A stretch of 64,000 nt of DNA, taken from positions 434,001-498,000 of the forward strand of contig NZ_CP094459.1 of assembly GCF_022809715.1 (NCBI RefSeq). The letters are read 5' to 3'. A model generated the notes under the pieces. It saw only the letters and a list, made by a program, of their open reading frames with translations. It did not search any database and was not told the DNA's origin. The first letter of the stretch is position 1. Every line of letters begins with the position of its first letter. The DNA comes from Burkholderia pyrrocinia (GTDB lineage: Bacteria; Pseudomonadota; Gammaproteobacteria; Burkholderiales; Burkholderiaceae). Below are positions 16,972 to 26,939 of the stretch, one piece after another. The translations under genes were made by a program, and so were the position numbers.

Positions 16972-17457
16972 ATGAAACGATTCGAACCCAGTTTTCTCGA
17001 CAAGCTGTTCGACGACGAACCGCACCTGCCGGCCTCGGCAGCGATGCGGCAATTGTCGCTGGACGAGCTCAAGACCACGGTCGCCCGCGACGTCGAGGCG
17101 ATCCTCAACACCCGTATCGCGCACACCGAGAACGAGCTGGCCGCGCTGCCGGAATGCCAGAAATCGGTGCTGACCTACGGGCTGAACGATTTCGCGGGGC
17201 TGAGCCTCGCGAGTCACTACGACCGCGCGTTCATCTGCAAGTCGATCCAGCAGGCCATCGCGCGCCATGAGCCGCGCCTGCAGCAGGTACAGGTGACGTT
17301 CGAGCTGAACGAGCAGGCGACCAATGCGCTCTACTTCGCGATCCAGGCGCTGCTCGTCGTGCACCCGGCCGAGGAGCCGGTGAATTTCGACGCGATGCTG
17401 CAGCCGTCGACGCTGCAGTACTCGGTCACGCGCGCACGCGCCGCGAGAATGCAGTAA
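16972..17457 (+). CDS. tssE: T6SS baseplate protein TssE (gp25-like)
   Basis: A 161-residue lysozyme-fold gp25-like protein. It opens MKRFEPSFLDKLFDDEPHLP and carries RDVEAILNTRIAHTENELA with the conserved ExLLNxR-type pattern, then SVLTYGLNDFAGLSLAS and LYFAIQALLVVHPAEEPVNF. TssE sits in the baseplate wedge with TssF, TssG and TssK. ATG 16972 is the natural start; the open frame upstream crosses the end of hcp and is non-coding. It lies 76 bases before tssF. Confidence 0.94.
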   Translation: MKRFEPSFLDKLFDDEPHLPASAAMRQLSLDELKTTVARDVEAILNTRIAHTENELAALPECQKSVLTYGLNDFAGLSLASHYDRAFICKSIQQAIARHEPRLQQVQVTFELNEQATNALYFAIQALLVVHPAEEPVNFDAMLQPSTLQYSVTRARAARMQ

Positions 17458-17533
17458 ATCAAGCCGCCGAGCGGGCCGGACCGCCCGGTGGTCGATCAGG
17501 TCCGGCAGGAAATATTGAGGTTCGGGGTCGTCG

Positions 17534-19369
17534 ATGGAAGAATTGCTGCCGTATTACGAGCGCGAATTATCGTTTTTGCGGCGCTATTCGCGAGATTTCG
17601 CCGAACGCTATCCGAAGATCGCGGCGCGGCTCGCGTTGTCCGGCGAGCATTGCGAGGATCCGCACGTCGAGCGGATGATCGAGTCGTTCGCGCTGCTCGG
17701 CGCGCGCATCAACAAGAAGCTCGACGACGACTACCCCGAATTCACCGAAGCGCTGCTGGAAGTGCTGTATCCGCACTACCTGCGGCCGTTCCCGTCGTGC
17801 TCGATCGCGCAGTTCACGCCGGCGTCGCCCGGCCAGCAGACCGAGCCGGTCGTGATCGGCCGCGGCACCGAGCTGAAGAGCCGCCCGATCCGCGGCGTGC
17901 AGTGCCGCTTCCGCACCGCCTACGACGTGACGCTCGCGCCGATCCGCATCTCGGAAGCGCGCTACACGCCGGTCGCGCTCGCGCCGAGCGCGACGGTGCT
18001 GCCGTCCAACGCGACGGGCGTGATCTCGATCACGTTCGAGTCGCTCGCTGCGCAGCTCGATCTCGGCGCGCTGAAGGTGCCGACGCTGCGCGCGCATCTG
18101 CACGGCGAGCAGTCGTTCGTCGCCGCGCTGACCGACTGCCTGTTCGTCAACGTGCTCGGCGCGTATGTCGAGCCCGAACGCAACGGCCGCTGGACCGCGC
18201 TGCGCAAGCTGCCGATCGAGCAGGCCGGCTTCGACGAAGACGACGCATTGATCGATTACCCGGCGAAATCGCATCCCGCGTATCGCCTGCTCACCGAATA
18301 CTTCGCGTTCCCCGACAAGTTCGATTTCGTCGATTTCGACCTCGCGGCGATCGCGCGCGCGTCGGGCCGCTGCCAGCGCGCGACGCTGCATCTGGTGCTG
18401 CAGGACGTGCGCAGCGATTCGCACGTCGCGCGGCTGCTCGAGCTGCTGACGGCAAGCCACTTCCGGCTGTTCTGCACGCCGATCGTCAACCTGTTCCGGC
18501 AGCACGGCGAGCCGATCCGCATCACGCACCGCGCGGTGTCCTACCCGGTGATCGCCGAGGCGCGCCGCGCGTTCGCGTACGAGGTGTACTCGATCGACTC
18601 GGTGAAGCTCGTCAGGCAGCAGGCGCATGAGGAATCGGTGATCGAGTTCCGGCCGTTCTATTCGCTGCATCACGGCGAAGCGGCGCGGATCGGTCACTAC
18701 TGGTTCGCGCGCCGCAACGACTGGGTCGCGCAGAAGAGCCCCGGCTACGAAACCGAGATCTCGATCGTCGACATCGACTTCGAGCCGACGTCGCCGCAGA
18801 CCGACACGCTGAGCCTCGACCTCACCTGCACGAACCGCGACTTGCCGGCGATGCTCGCGTTCGGCCTCGAAGGCGGCGACCTGTTCCAGGAAGGCGGCGC
18901 GCAGACCAGCGGCATCTCGATGCTGCGCCGCCCGACGCAGAGCGTGCGCTTCGAGCGCGGCCGCGCCGCGCACTGGCGGCTCGTGTCGCACCTCGCGCTC
19001 AATCACGTGTCGCTGGTCGCGCACGGCCTCGCGCCGCTGAAGGAAATGCTGACGCTGTACGACCTGCGACGCACGGCCGTGTCGATGCGCCAGATCGACG
19101 GCCTCGCCGGCATCGAGCAGCGCGGCGCGGTGCAGTGGCTGCCCGGCAAGCCGTTCGCGACCTTCGTGCGCGGCATCGAGATCCGCCTGACGATCGACGA
19201 GGAACACTTCGTCGGCGCGAGCCTCGCGTCGTTCGTGCGCGTGCTCGACAGCTTCTTCGGGCTTTACGTCCACCTCAACAGTTTCGTTCAACTAGTCGTC
19301 GTGTCGAAACGCACCGGCGAGGAGATCATCCGATGCAAGCCCCGGACCGGCGAATCGATCCTGGCGTAG
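17534..19369 (+). CDS. tssF: T6SS baseplate protein TssF (ImpG/VasA)
   Basis: A 611-residue protein with the diagnostic opening MEELLPYYERELSFLRRYSR, followed by FAERYPKIAARLALSGEHCE and VERMIESFALLGARINKKLD. Length is full for the family. The C-terminus ends SFVQLVVVSKRTGEEIIRCK and PRTGESILA. TssF forms the baseplate wedge as a TssF2-TssG complex. Its last 37 bases overlap the start of tssG in another frame, so translation of the two is coupled. Confidence 0.97.
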   Translation: MEELLPYYERELSFLRRYSRDFAERYPKIAARLALSGEHCEDPHVERMIESFALLGARINKKLDDDYPEFTEALLEVLYPHYLRPFPSCSIAQFTPASPGQQTEPVVIGRGTELKSRPIRGVQCRFRTAYDVTLAPIRISEARYTPVALAPSATVLPSNATGVISITFESLAAQLDLGALKVPTLRAHLHGEQSFVAALTDCLFVNVLGAYVEPERNGRWTALRKLPIEQAGFDEDDALIDYPAKSHPAYRLLTEYFAFPDKFDFVDFDLAAIARASGRCQRATLHLVLQDVRSDSHVARLLELLTASHFRLFCTPIVNLFRQHGEPIRITHRAVSYPVIAEARRAFAYEVYSIDSVKLVRQQAHEESVIEFRPFYSLHHGEAARIGHYWFARRNDWVAQKSPGYETEISIVDIDFEPTSPQTDTLSLDLTCTNRDLPAMLAFGLEGGDLFQEGGAQTSGISMLRRPTQSVRFERGRAAHWRLVSHLALNHVSLVAHGLAPLKEMLTLYDLRRTAVSMRQIDGLAGIEQRGAVQWLPGKPFATFVRGIEIRLTIDEEHFVGASLASFVRVLDSFFGLYVHLNSFVQLVVVSKRTGEEIIRCKPRTGESILA

Positions 19370-20433
19370 TCGACGCGCTGCTCGACGAGCCGCACCGCTT
19401 CGAATTCTTCCAGGCGGTGCGCGTGCTCGAAGGGCTGTTCGCGCGGCAGGCGTCGGATGCCCCCGGCGCATGGCGGCAGGGCGATGTGGTCGCGCAACGC
19501 ATCGAATTCCGCAACACGCTGTCGCTCGGTTTTCCGCCGAGCGAGATCGAGGGCGCGCGCTCGTTTGGCGACGACGGCACGCTGCTCGATTCGGGCGAGC
19601 AGCGCGGTGCCGCGCTCGCGGCCGGCGAGCTCGGCCACGTCGAGCTGACGCCCGCGTTCTTCGGGCTGCTCGGCGGGCAGGGCGCGCTGCCGCTGCACTA
19701 CACCGAGCAGATCGTCGCGCGCGAGCACCTGAAGCGCGACCACGCGGCGCGTGCGTTCTTCGACGTGTTCTCGAACCGCGCGACCGCGCTGTTCTATGCG
19801 GCGTGGAAGAAATACCGGCTGCCGTTCCACTACGAGCTCGACCGCGACGAGCGCTACCTGCCGCTGCTGCTCGCGATCGCGGGCGTGCCGAGCGACGAGG
19901 TGCGCGACAGCCTCGCGGCCGGCGCGGGCGGCGTGCTCGACGAAGCCGTTGCCGGCTACGCGCTGGCCGCGCGGCACCGGCCGATGTCGGCCGCGTACCT
20001 GCAGCGCACGCTGTCCGACTATTTCCGCGTGCCGGTGAAGATCGACCAGTTCGTCGGCAAGTGGTACGACGTGCCGCCCGACCAGTTGAGCGTGCTCGGC
20101 GAGGTCAACGCGGTGCTCGGCGCGACGGCGCTGGTCGGCGAACGCGTGTGGCAGCGCGACATGCGCGCGCGGATCGTCGTCGGCCCGCTGTCCAAGCGCG
20201 ACTACGAGGCGTTCCTGCCCGGCGGCGCGCACGCCGTCGCGCTCGAACGGATGCTGACGCTGCTCGCCGGCGTCACGCTCGAATACGAGGTGAAGCTGGT
20301 GCTGAAGCGCACCGAGGTCGGCGCGAGCGTGCTCGGCGCGGGCTCGCGGCTCGGCTGGGACGCGTTCCTCTGCACGCGCGACGCGATCGAGGATCGCTCG
20401 GACGCCCGCTACGAACTGCACGTGATTCACTGA
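19333..20433 (+). CDS. tssG: T6SS baseplate protein TssG (ImpH/VasB)
   Basis: A 366-residue protein beginning MQAPDRRIDPGVVDALLDEP with the family blocks RFEFFQAVRVLEGLF, NTLSLGFPPSEIEG, VELTPAFFGLLGGQGALPLH and YTEQIVAREHLKRDHAARAF. The C-terminus ends SRLGWDAFLCTRDAIEDRSD. ATG 19333 lies inside the 3' end of tssF; upstream in-frame starts would only read deeper into tssF. It partners with TssF in the baseplate. Confidence 0.95.
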   Translation: MQAPDRRIDPGVVDALLDEPHRFEFFQAVRVLEGLFARQASDAPGAWRQGDVVAQRIEFRNTLSLGFPPSEIEGARSFGDDGTLLDSGEQRGAALAAGELGHVELTPAFFGLLGGQGALPLHYTEQIVAREHLKRDHAARAFFDVFSNRATALFYAAWKKYRLPFHYELDRDERYLPLLLAIAGVPSDEVRDSLAAGAGGVLDEAVAGYALAARHRPMSAAYLQRTLSDYFRVPVKIDQFVGKWYDVPPDQLSVLGEVNAVLGATALVGERVWQRDMRARIVVGPLSKRDYEAFLPGGAHAVALERMLTLLAGVTLEYEVKLVLKRTEVGASVLGAGSRLGWDAFLCTRDAIEDRSDARYELHVIH

Positions 20434-20477
20434 TTCCTAACGACAACAAACACGCAATCGAACCTGAGATCGACGCC

Positions 20478-23147
20478 ATGAGCACGCCTCTGAAGACCCT
20501 GATCACGAAACTGAACCCGCTGTGCCGGCACGCGGCCGAGCGCGCGGCGAGCGCGTGCCTGGCGCGCGGCCACTACGAGGTCGATCTGGAGCACCTGTTC
20601 CTCGCGTTGCTCGAGGAGCCGGCGGGCGACCTGCCGCTCGCGCTGCGCGCGAGCCGCGTCGATCCGCATGCGCTGCGCGCGGATCTCGAGCGCGAGCTGA
20701 CGCGCCTGAAGACCGGCAACACGCGTACGCCGGTGTTTTCGGTGCACCTGATCGCGCTGTTCGAACAGGCGTGGCTGATCGCATCGCTCGATTCGCAGCT
20801 CGGCCGCATCCGTTCGGGGCACCTGCTGCTCGCGCTGCTGACCGCGCCGGACCTCGCGCAGTTCGCGCAGCGGATGTCGTCGCAGTTCGCGGAAGTGAAC
20901 GTGACGGACCTGAAGCACAAGTTCGACGAGATCGTGGCAGGGTCGAGCGAAGCCGAGCCGCGCCAGGCCGATACCGACGACGGCGGCGTGGCGCCGGCCG
21001 TCGACGGTGCCGCGCCCGCAGCCGGCCCGTCGAAGACGCCCGCGCTCGACACGTACACGACCAACCTCACGCAGCGCGCGCGCGACGGCAAGATCGATCC
21101 GGTGATCGGCCGCGAAGCCGAGATCCGCCAGGCGATCGACATCCTGATGCGCCGCCGCCAGAACAATCCGATCATGACCGGCGAGGCCGGTGTCGGCAAA
21201 ACCGCGGTCGTCGAGGGCCTCGCGCTGCGGATCGCGGCCGACGATGTGCCGCCGCCGCTCTCCGGCGTCGCGCTGCACGTGCTCGACATGGGGCTGCTGC
21301 AGGCCGGCGCGAGCGTGAAGGGCGAGTTCGAGAACCGGCTGAAGAGCGTGATCGACGAAGTGAAGAAGAGCGCGCATCCGATCATCCTGTTCATCGACGA
21401 GGCGCACACGATCATCGGCGCGGGCGGCCAGGCCGGCCAGAACGATGCGGCGAACCTGCTGAAGCCGGCGCTTGCGCGCGGCGAGCTGCGCACGATCGCC
21501 GCGACGACGTGGAGCGAATACAAGAAGTACTTCGAGAAGGACGCGGCGCTCGCGCGGCGCTTCCAGGTCGTGAAGGTCGAGGAGCCGAGCGAGCCGCTCG
21601 CGGCCGCGATGCTGCGCGGCATGTCGGGCCTGATGGAGAAGCATTTCAACGTGCGGATTCTCGACGACGCGATCACCGAGGCCGTGCGCCTGTCGCACCG
21701 CTACATCAGCGGCCGCCAGCTTCCCGACAAGGCGATCAGCGTGCTCGACACCGCATGTGCGAAGGTCGCGCTCGCGCACAGCGCGACGCCGGCCGCGATC
21801 GACGACACGAAGAAGCGCATCGAGCGGATCGACGCGGAAATCGCGTCGCTGGAACGCGAGGCAGCGGGCGGCGCGCCGCACGACGAGCGGCTCGGCGAGC
21901 TGCGCGGCGCGCGCGACACGGCGCTGGAGCAACTCGTAAAGGACGACGCGCGCTACGAAGCCGAGCGTGCGATCGTCGCCGAGATCACCGAATTGCGTGA
22001 CACGCTCGACAAGGCGCGCGGCCCGTCCGAGGACGGCCAGCCGGTCGACGTGCAGGCGACGCGCGACAAGCTCGCGGAGCGCGTCGCGGCGCTGCACGCG
22101 CTGCAGGGCGGCGAGCCGATGGTGCCGCTGCAGGTGGATGGCCACGTCGTCGCCGAGATCGTCGCCGCGTGGACGGGCATTCCGCTCGGCCGGATGGTGA
22201 AGGACGAGATCGACACCGTGCTGAACCTGCAGCCGCTGCTGACCGCGCGCGTGATCGGCCAGGACCACGCGCTCGACGCGATCGCGCAGCGCGTGCGCAC
22301 CGCGACCGCGAACCTCGAGGATCCGAACAAGCCGCGCGGCGTGTTCATGTTCGTCGGGCCGTCGGGCGTCGGCAAGACCGAGACGGCGCTCGCGCTGGCC
22401 GACATCCTGTACGGCGGCGAGCGCAAGATGGTCACGATCAACATGAGCGAGTACCAGGAAGCGCACAGCGTGTCGGGCCTGAAGGGCTCGCCGCCCGGCT
22501 ATGTCGGCTACGGCGAGGGCGGCGTGCTGACCGAGGCCGTGCGCCGCAACCCGTATTCCGTCGTGCTGCTCGACGAGGTCGAGAAGGCGCACCCCGACGT
22601 GCTCGAGATGTTCTTCCAGGTGTTCGACAAGGGCACGATGGACGACGCGGAAGGGCGCGAGATCGATTTCCGCAACACGCTGATCATCCTGACGTCGAAC
22701 GTCGGCTCGTCAGCGGTGATGCAGGCGTGCCTGAACAAGCCGGCCGAGGAGTTGCCCGATCCGGACGCGCTCGCCGAGACGCTGCGCCCGCAGTTGTACA
22801 AGACGTTCAAGCCCGCGTTCCTCGGCCGGATGAAGGTCGTGCCGTACTACCCGATTTCCGACGACGTGCTGGCCGAGATCATCGAGCTGAAGCTCGAGCG
22901 GATCCGCCGCCGGATCGACGCGAACCACAAGGCCGCGTTCGAATGGGACGAGTCGCTCGTCGAGGCAGTGCTCGCGCGCTGCACCGAGGTCGATTCGGGT
23001 GCCCGTAACGTCGACCATATCCTGAACGGCACGCTGCTGCCGGAGATCGCGGGCCACGTGCTCGGCCGGATCGCCGACGGCGCGGCCATCGCGCGCATCG
23101 CGGTGCGCGCGGACGAGGCGGGCGAATTCGCCTATACGGTCGAATGA
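20478..23147 (+). CDS. clpV: T6SS sheath-recycling AAA+ ATPase ClpV (TssH)
   Basis: An 889-residue ClpB-like double ATPase. The N-terminal domain (MSTPLKTLITKLNPLCRHAA, then CLARGHYEVDLEHLFLALLE) is the sheath-recognising type rather than that of ClpB. The first AAA module has Walker A GEAGVGKT (residues 235-242) and Walker B ILFIDEAH (303-310). The second has GPSGVGKT (627-634) and VVLLDEVEKAHP (D699/E700). A coiled middle segment lies near 435-520. It disassembles contracted TssB/TssC sheaths with ATP. It follows tssG by 44 bases and has an upstream in-frame shadow that is not part of the gene. Confidence 0.97.
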   Translation: MSTPLKTLITKLNPLCRHAAERAASACLARGHYEVDLEHLFLALLEEPAGDLPLALRASRVDPHALRADLERELTRLKTGNTRTPVFSVHLIALFEQAWLIASLDSQLGRIRSGHLLLALLTAPDLAQFAQRMSSQFAEVNVTDLKHKFDEIVAGSSEAEPRQADTDDGGVAPAVDGAAPAAGPSKTPALDTYTTNLTQRARDGKIDPVIGREAEIRQAIDILMRRRQNNPIMTGEAGVGKTAVVEGLALRIAADDVPPPLSGVALHVLDMGLLQAGASVKGEFENRLKSVIDEVKKSAHPIILFIDEAHTIIGAGGQAGQNDAANLLKPALARGELRTIAATTWSEYKKYFEKDAALARRFQVVKVEEPSEPLAAAMLRGMSGLMEKHFNVRILDDAITEAVRLSHRYISGRQLPDKAISVLDTACAKVALAHSATPAAIDDTKKRIERIDAEIASLEREAAGGAPHDERLGELRGARDTALEQLVKDDARYEAERAIVAEITELRDTLDKARGPSEDGQPVDVQATRDKLAERVAALHALQGGEPMVPLQVDGHVVAEIVAAWTGIPLGRMVKDEIDTVLNLQPLLTARVIGQDHALDAIAQRVRTATANLEDPNKPRGVFMFVGPSGVGKTETALALADILYGGERKMVTINMSEYQEAHSVSGLKGSPPGYVGYGEGGVLTEAVRRNPYSVVLLDEVEKAHPDVLEMFFQVFDKGTMDDAEGREIDFRNTLIILTSNVGSSAVMQACLNKPAEELPDPDALAETLRPQLYKTFKPAFLGRMKVVPYYPISDDVLAEIIELKLERIRRRIDANHKAAFEWDESLVEAVLARCTEVDSGARNVDHILNGTLLPEIAGHVLGRIADGAAIARIAVRADEAGEFAYTVE

Positions 23148-23191
23148 GCCCCCGCGCGCGACATCTGATGCATCAACGGATTCACTGAACC

Positions 23192-24313
23192 ATGCCGATC
23201 AATCTCCCCGACCTGCTGACGCCGATCAGCGATGCGTCGCCCAGCGGCGACGACCTGCTGTTCTCGAACGAATTCGACGCGATCCAGGACGCGCGGCGCT
23301 ACGACGATCCGACGCTCGACCAGGGCGAATGGGTGACCGAGATCAAGGAGGCCGACTGGGGCTTCGTCGTCGACCATGCGGGCGAGCTGCTGCGCACGCG
23401 CACGAAGGACCTGCGGCTCGCCGTGTGGCTGACCGAGGCGCTCGCGCTCGAGGACGGCGTCACCGGCCTCACCGAAGGCTATGCGCTGCTCGAGGGCCTG
23501 TGCCGCGAGTTCTGGGACACCGTGCACCCGCTGCCCGAAGGCGACGACACCGAGTACCGGCTCGGCAACGTCGCGTGGCTGGCCGGCCGCACGGCCGAGC
23601 TGCTGCGCGCGGTGCCGTTGACGGACGGCGCGTCGAACGCGTTCAGCACGCTCGACTGGGAAGTGGCGCAGCACGTCGCGCAGTCGATCAAGCGCGACCC
23701 CGAACACGCGGACGACATCGCGCGCGGCAAGCCGTCGATCGACCAGATCGATGCGTCGCGGCGCGTGACGTCGATCGCGTTCTACACGGCGCTGCTGGCG
23801 AACCTGAAGGCATTCGAATTCGCGCTCGACGCGTTCGAGGAGCGGCTCGTCGAGCGCGCGGGCGATTCGGCGCCGAGCTTCCGGCAGGCGCGCGACGCGT
23901 TCGAGACCGTGTACCGGCTCGCCGAGCGCTTTGCGCGCGAGCAGGGCTATACGGGCAGCGCGCCGCACACGCAGGCGGCGCAGCAGGCGCAGCCCGAGCG
24001 CATCGAGCCGGTGTTCGGCAATTCGATTCAGACCGAGGAGACCCACGTGCAGTCGCAGACCGCTTTGCGTCCTCCGGTGACGCAGATGATCGCCGGCATC
24101 CAGAACCGCGCGCAGGCCGTCGACCAGTTGCGTGCGGTGGCGCGTTATTTCCGCCAGACCGAGCCGCACAGCCCGGTCGCGTACCTTGCCGACAAGGCGG
24201 CCGAATGGGCCGACATGCCGCTGCACAAGTGGCTCGAGAGCGTCGTGAAGGACGACGGCTCGCTGTCGCATATTCGCGAGCTGCTGGGGGTGAGGCCGGA
24301 CGAGCAGTCGTGA
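23192..24313 (+). CDS. tssA: T6SS baseplate/sheath-capping protein TssA (ImpA N-terminal domain)
   Basis: A 373-residue protein. The N-terminal ImpA domain shows LLTPISDASPSGDDLLFSNE, the QGEWVTEIKEADWGFVV block and LRLAVWLTEALALEDGVTGL, all typical of TssA. A middle linker leads to a C-terminal region (RAQAVDQLRAVARYFRQTEP, SPVAYLADKAAEWADMPLHK) that matches the shorter TssA class, in which the C-terminal part forms rings. It acts at the baseplate during tube and sheath polymerisation. It starts 44 bases after clpV and ends 67 bases before vgrG. Confidence 0.94.
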   Translation: MPINLPDLLTPISDASPSGDDLLFSNEFDAIQDARRYDDPTLDQGEWVTEIKEADWGFVVDHAGELLRTRTKDLRLAVWLTEALALEDGVTGLTEGYALLEGLCREFWDTVHPLPEGDDTEYRLGNVAWLAGRTAELLRAVPLTDGASNAFSTLDWEVAQHVAQSIKRDPEHADDIARGKPSIDQIDASRRVTSIAFYTALLANLKAFEFALDAFEERLVERAGDSAPSFRQARDAFETVYRLAERFAREQGYTGSAPHTQAAQQAQPERIEPVFGNSIQTEETHVQSQTALRPPVTQMIAGIQNRAQAVDQLRAVARYFRQTEPHSPVAYLADKAAEWADMPLHKWLESVVKDDGSLSHIRELLGVRPDEQS

Positions 24314-24380
24314 GCGGCTGCCTGTTGACCTGAGAGCGCGTGCCCGGCGGGCTCGCGGCAGACAAGAACAGGATTGACGC

Positions 24381-26939
24381 ATGAACGTGAGCGAACTGGC
24401 ACAGGCGATTCGCGGTGGCCTGATTCAGCAGGACCGCCTGCTGAAGGTGGACATTCCGTCGTTACCGAACAATGCGCTCGTGCCGCGTCGGGCCGTGACC
24501 CGTTCCGAACTGGGGCGCGATTTCAGCGTCTCGCTCGATCTCGTTTCCACCGCGAGCGACATCGAGCTCAAGACGCTGATCGCGAAGCCGATGACGCTGT
24601 GGATCCAGCAGGCGAACCAGTCGTATTTGCCGATCAACGGTTATATCCATACGGCGCGCAGGCTCGGCGCGGACGGCAGCCTGTCGAGCTACCAGCTGAC
24701 TTTCGCGTCGTGGATGCACTTCCTCAAGTTCCGCAGCGACATGCGGTACTGGCAGGACCAGAGCGTCGACGCGATCCTCGCCGATGTGTTCGACGCGCAT
24801 CCGCAGGCCAAGGGGTGGTATCAGTTCGCGCTGTCGAAGCCATTGCCGTCGCGCTCGTACTGCCGTCAGAGCGAAACCGACTGGAACTTCGTGCATCGCC
24901 TGATGGAAGACGAAGGGCTGTTCGGTTTCTGGCGGCATAGCGAGGACGGCAACGCGCACACGCTCGTCGTGACCGATGACCTGCATGCCGTCGATGAACT
25001 GTCGCCGAAAACCGTCAGGTTCGACCACTCGGGAACGGGTAGCGAAACCGCCGGCTTCACGCAATGGGCAGCGTCGCGGACCTTGCAGAGCACGTTGCAT
25101 ACGACGCGTACGTTCGACTATAAGTCGCCGTCCTCGCCGGGCAACCCGAACGGCACGACGTTGCCGACGAAGGCCGGTCAAGGGGATCTGCCGGGCCAGG
25201 CCGAAATCTACGAATACACCGGCGCGTATACGTATGCGGGCCAGGACCGCGGCGAACATCTGTCGAAGATTCGCCTCGAAGAATGGGAGTCGCGTGCGAA
25301 GCGCTTCTTCGGCGTGGGCGGCGTGCGCGGGATCGACGCCGGCCGGCGCTTCACGCTGGCGGATCACCCCGAGCACGACCGCGATGCGGCGCAAGACCGG
25401 GAATTCGCGGCATTGAAGGCGTCGCGGTACATCGAGAACAACCTGCCGATCTCGGACCACGAAGCGAATTTTCCGCACAGCCTCCAGGATCGGCTTGCGC
25501 AGGTGAAAGCCGGCCACGGTGAGGCGGCCGCATTCGAAGTCGGGCATGACGACGGTTCGGCCGGGTTCTATCTCGTCGAAGTCGAAGCGCAACGCGCGGC
25601 CGTGCCGTATCGCAGCCCGCTCGAACATCGGAAGCCCGCGATGCAGCTCGAAACGGCCGTCGTCGTCGGGCCGAAGGGCGAAGAGGTCTACACGGACGCA
25701 CTGAACCGGATCAAGGTCATGTTCGTCTGGGACCGGCAGAGCGACGGTCGCGAAAACGCGTCGTGCTGGGTGCGCGTCGTGCAGTCGGATACCGGCGGCG
25801 GTTATGGTGGCGTTCATATTCCGCGGGTCGGCGAGGAGGTGATGATCGGCTACATCGGCGGGGACTGCGACCGGCCGATCGTGATGCATCGCGTCTACAA
25901 CGGCGCCGCCAAGCCGCAGTGGCATAGCGACGGAATCCTGTCGGGCTTCCGGTCGAAGGAGTATGCGGGATCGGGTCACAACGAGATGGTGCTCGACGAC
26001 GCGACCGGGCAGAACCGGGCGCGCCTGTTCAGCAGCAGCGCGAATTCGCTGCTGCATCTCGGCTATCTGATCGAACAGAGCGGCAACACGCGCGGCGCGT
26101 ATCTCGGCTCGGGTTTCGACCTGCGCACGGATGCTTACGGTGCGGTGCGTGCGGCACAAGGGCTGTATGTCACGACGCATCCGAAGCAGGCGAACAGCCA
26201 GCCGCTCGATGTGAGCGAAGCGCAGCAGCAGCTCGCCAATGCCGACGGGTTGCTCGAGTCGATGTCGCAGATCAGTGAAATGCATCAGGCCGAAAGCCTC
26301 GGTACCGGGCACGATGCGCTGAAGCAATTCACCGATGCCACGAAGAACAGCGTGGCGGGGGCGTCATCGGGCGGCAGGACCGCCGGCGGCGGGACGGGGA
26401 GTGCGAATGCGTTCAAGGAGCCGGTGATGCTGTTCGCGAGCCCGGCGGGGATCGGGATGGCGTCGCAGCAGTCGGTGCACCTGTCTGGCGATCAGCAGGC
26501 CAATATCGTCAGTGGCCAAAGCACCTTCATCACCAGCGGGAAGTCGTTGATCGCCGGTATCAGGGATCGCATCAGCCTGTTTGCCCAGAATGCCGGGATC
26601 AAACTGTTCGCGGGCAAGGGCAAGGTCGAGATTCAGGCGCATGCGGACAGTATCGAGATGACCGCGCAGAAGGTCGTCAAGATCGTGTCGTCGACCGAGA
26701 ACGTCGACGTGGCCGCCAAACAGGAGATCCTGCTGACCTCAGGCGGCGCGTACGTGCGGATCAAGGGCGGCAACATCGAGATTCACGCGCCGGGGAAGAT
26801 CGACATCAAGGGCGCCCAGCACGCATTCAGCGGCCCGACAAGCATGCCGTATCCGCTGCCCGCCATGCCGGGCGGCACGTGCAAGCAATGTGTGCTGAAT
26901 GCGCATAGCGGGCGCGAATCGATGGTCGAGGCGGATTGA
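24381..26939 (+). CDS. vgrG: Type VI secretion spike protein VgrG (TssI)
   Basis: An 852-residue complete VgrG. Residues 1-~350 form the gp27-like base (SVSLDLVSTASDIELKTLIA, CRQSETDWNFVHRLMEDEGL, FGFWRHSEDG). An OB-fold gp5-like part follows (RIKVMFVWDRQSDGRENASC, WVRVVQSDTGGGYGGVHIPR). The DUF2345 beta-helix is at about 670-830 (KLFAGKGKVEIQAH, GGNIEIHAPG). The C-terminus ends with a short tail containing CKQC and no effector domain, unlike the first VgrG in the window. The DUF4123 gene overlaps its stop (TGATG), so cargo loading by that adaptor is expected. Confidence 0.97.
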   Translation: MNVSELAQAIRGGLIQQDRLLKVDIPSLPNNALVPRRAVTRSELGRDFSVSLDLVSTASDIELKTLIAKPMTLWIQQANQSYLPINGYIHTARRLGADGSLSSYQLTFASWMHFLKFRSDMRYWQDQSVDAILADVFDAHPQAKGWYQFALSKPLPSRSYCRQSETDWNFVHRLMEDEGLFGFWRHSEDGNAHTLVVTDDLHAVDELSPKTVRFDHSGTGSETAGFTQWAASRTLQSTLHTTRTFDYKSPSSPGNPNGTTLPTKAGQGDLPGQAEIYEYTGAYTYAGQDRGEHLSKIRLEEWESRAKRFFGVGGVRGIDAGRRFTLADHPEHDRDAAQDREFAALKASRYIENNLPISDHEANFPHSLQDRLAQVKAGHGEAAAFEVGHDDGSAGFYLVEVEAQRAAVPYRSPLEHRKPAMQLETAVVVGPKGEEVYTDALNRIKVMFVWDRQSDGRENASCWVRVVQSDTGGGYGGVHIPRVGEEVMIGYIGGDCDRPIVMHRVYNGAAKPQWHSDGILSGFRSKEYAGSGHNEMVLDDATGQNRARLFSSSANSLLHLGYLIEQSGNTRGAYLGSGFDLRTDAYGAVRAAQGLYVTTHPKQANSQPLDVSEAQQQLANADGLLESMSQISEMHQAESLGTGHDALKQFTDATKNSVAGASSGGRTAGGGTGSANAFKEPVMLFASPAGIGMASQQSVHLSGDQQANIVSGQSTFITSGKSLIAGIRDRISLFAQNAGIKLFAGKGKVEIQAHADSIEMTAQKVVKIVSSTENVDVAAKQEILLTSGGAYVRIKGGNIEIHAPGKIDIKGAQHAFSGPTSMPYPLPAMPGGTCKQCVLNAHSGRESMVEAD

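Noticed and set aside
20427..22592. 721-codon minus-strand frame opposite clpV
   Set aside because: The plus strand has two complete AAA+ modules with intact Walker motifs; the antisense frame is a composition artefact.
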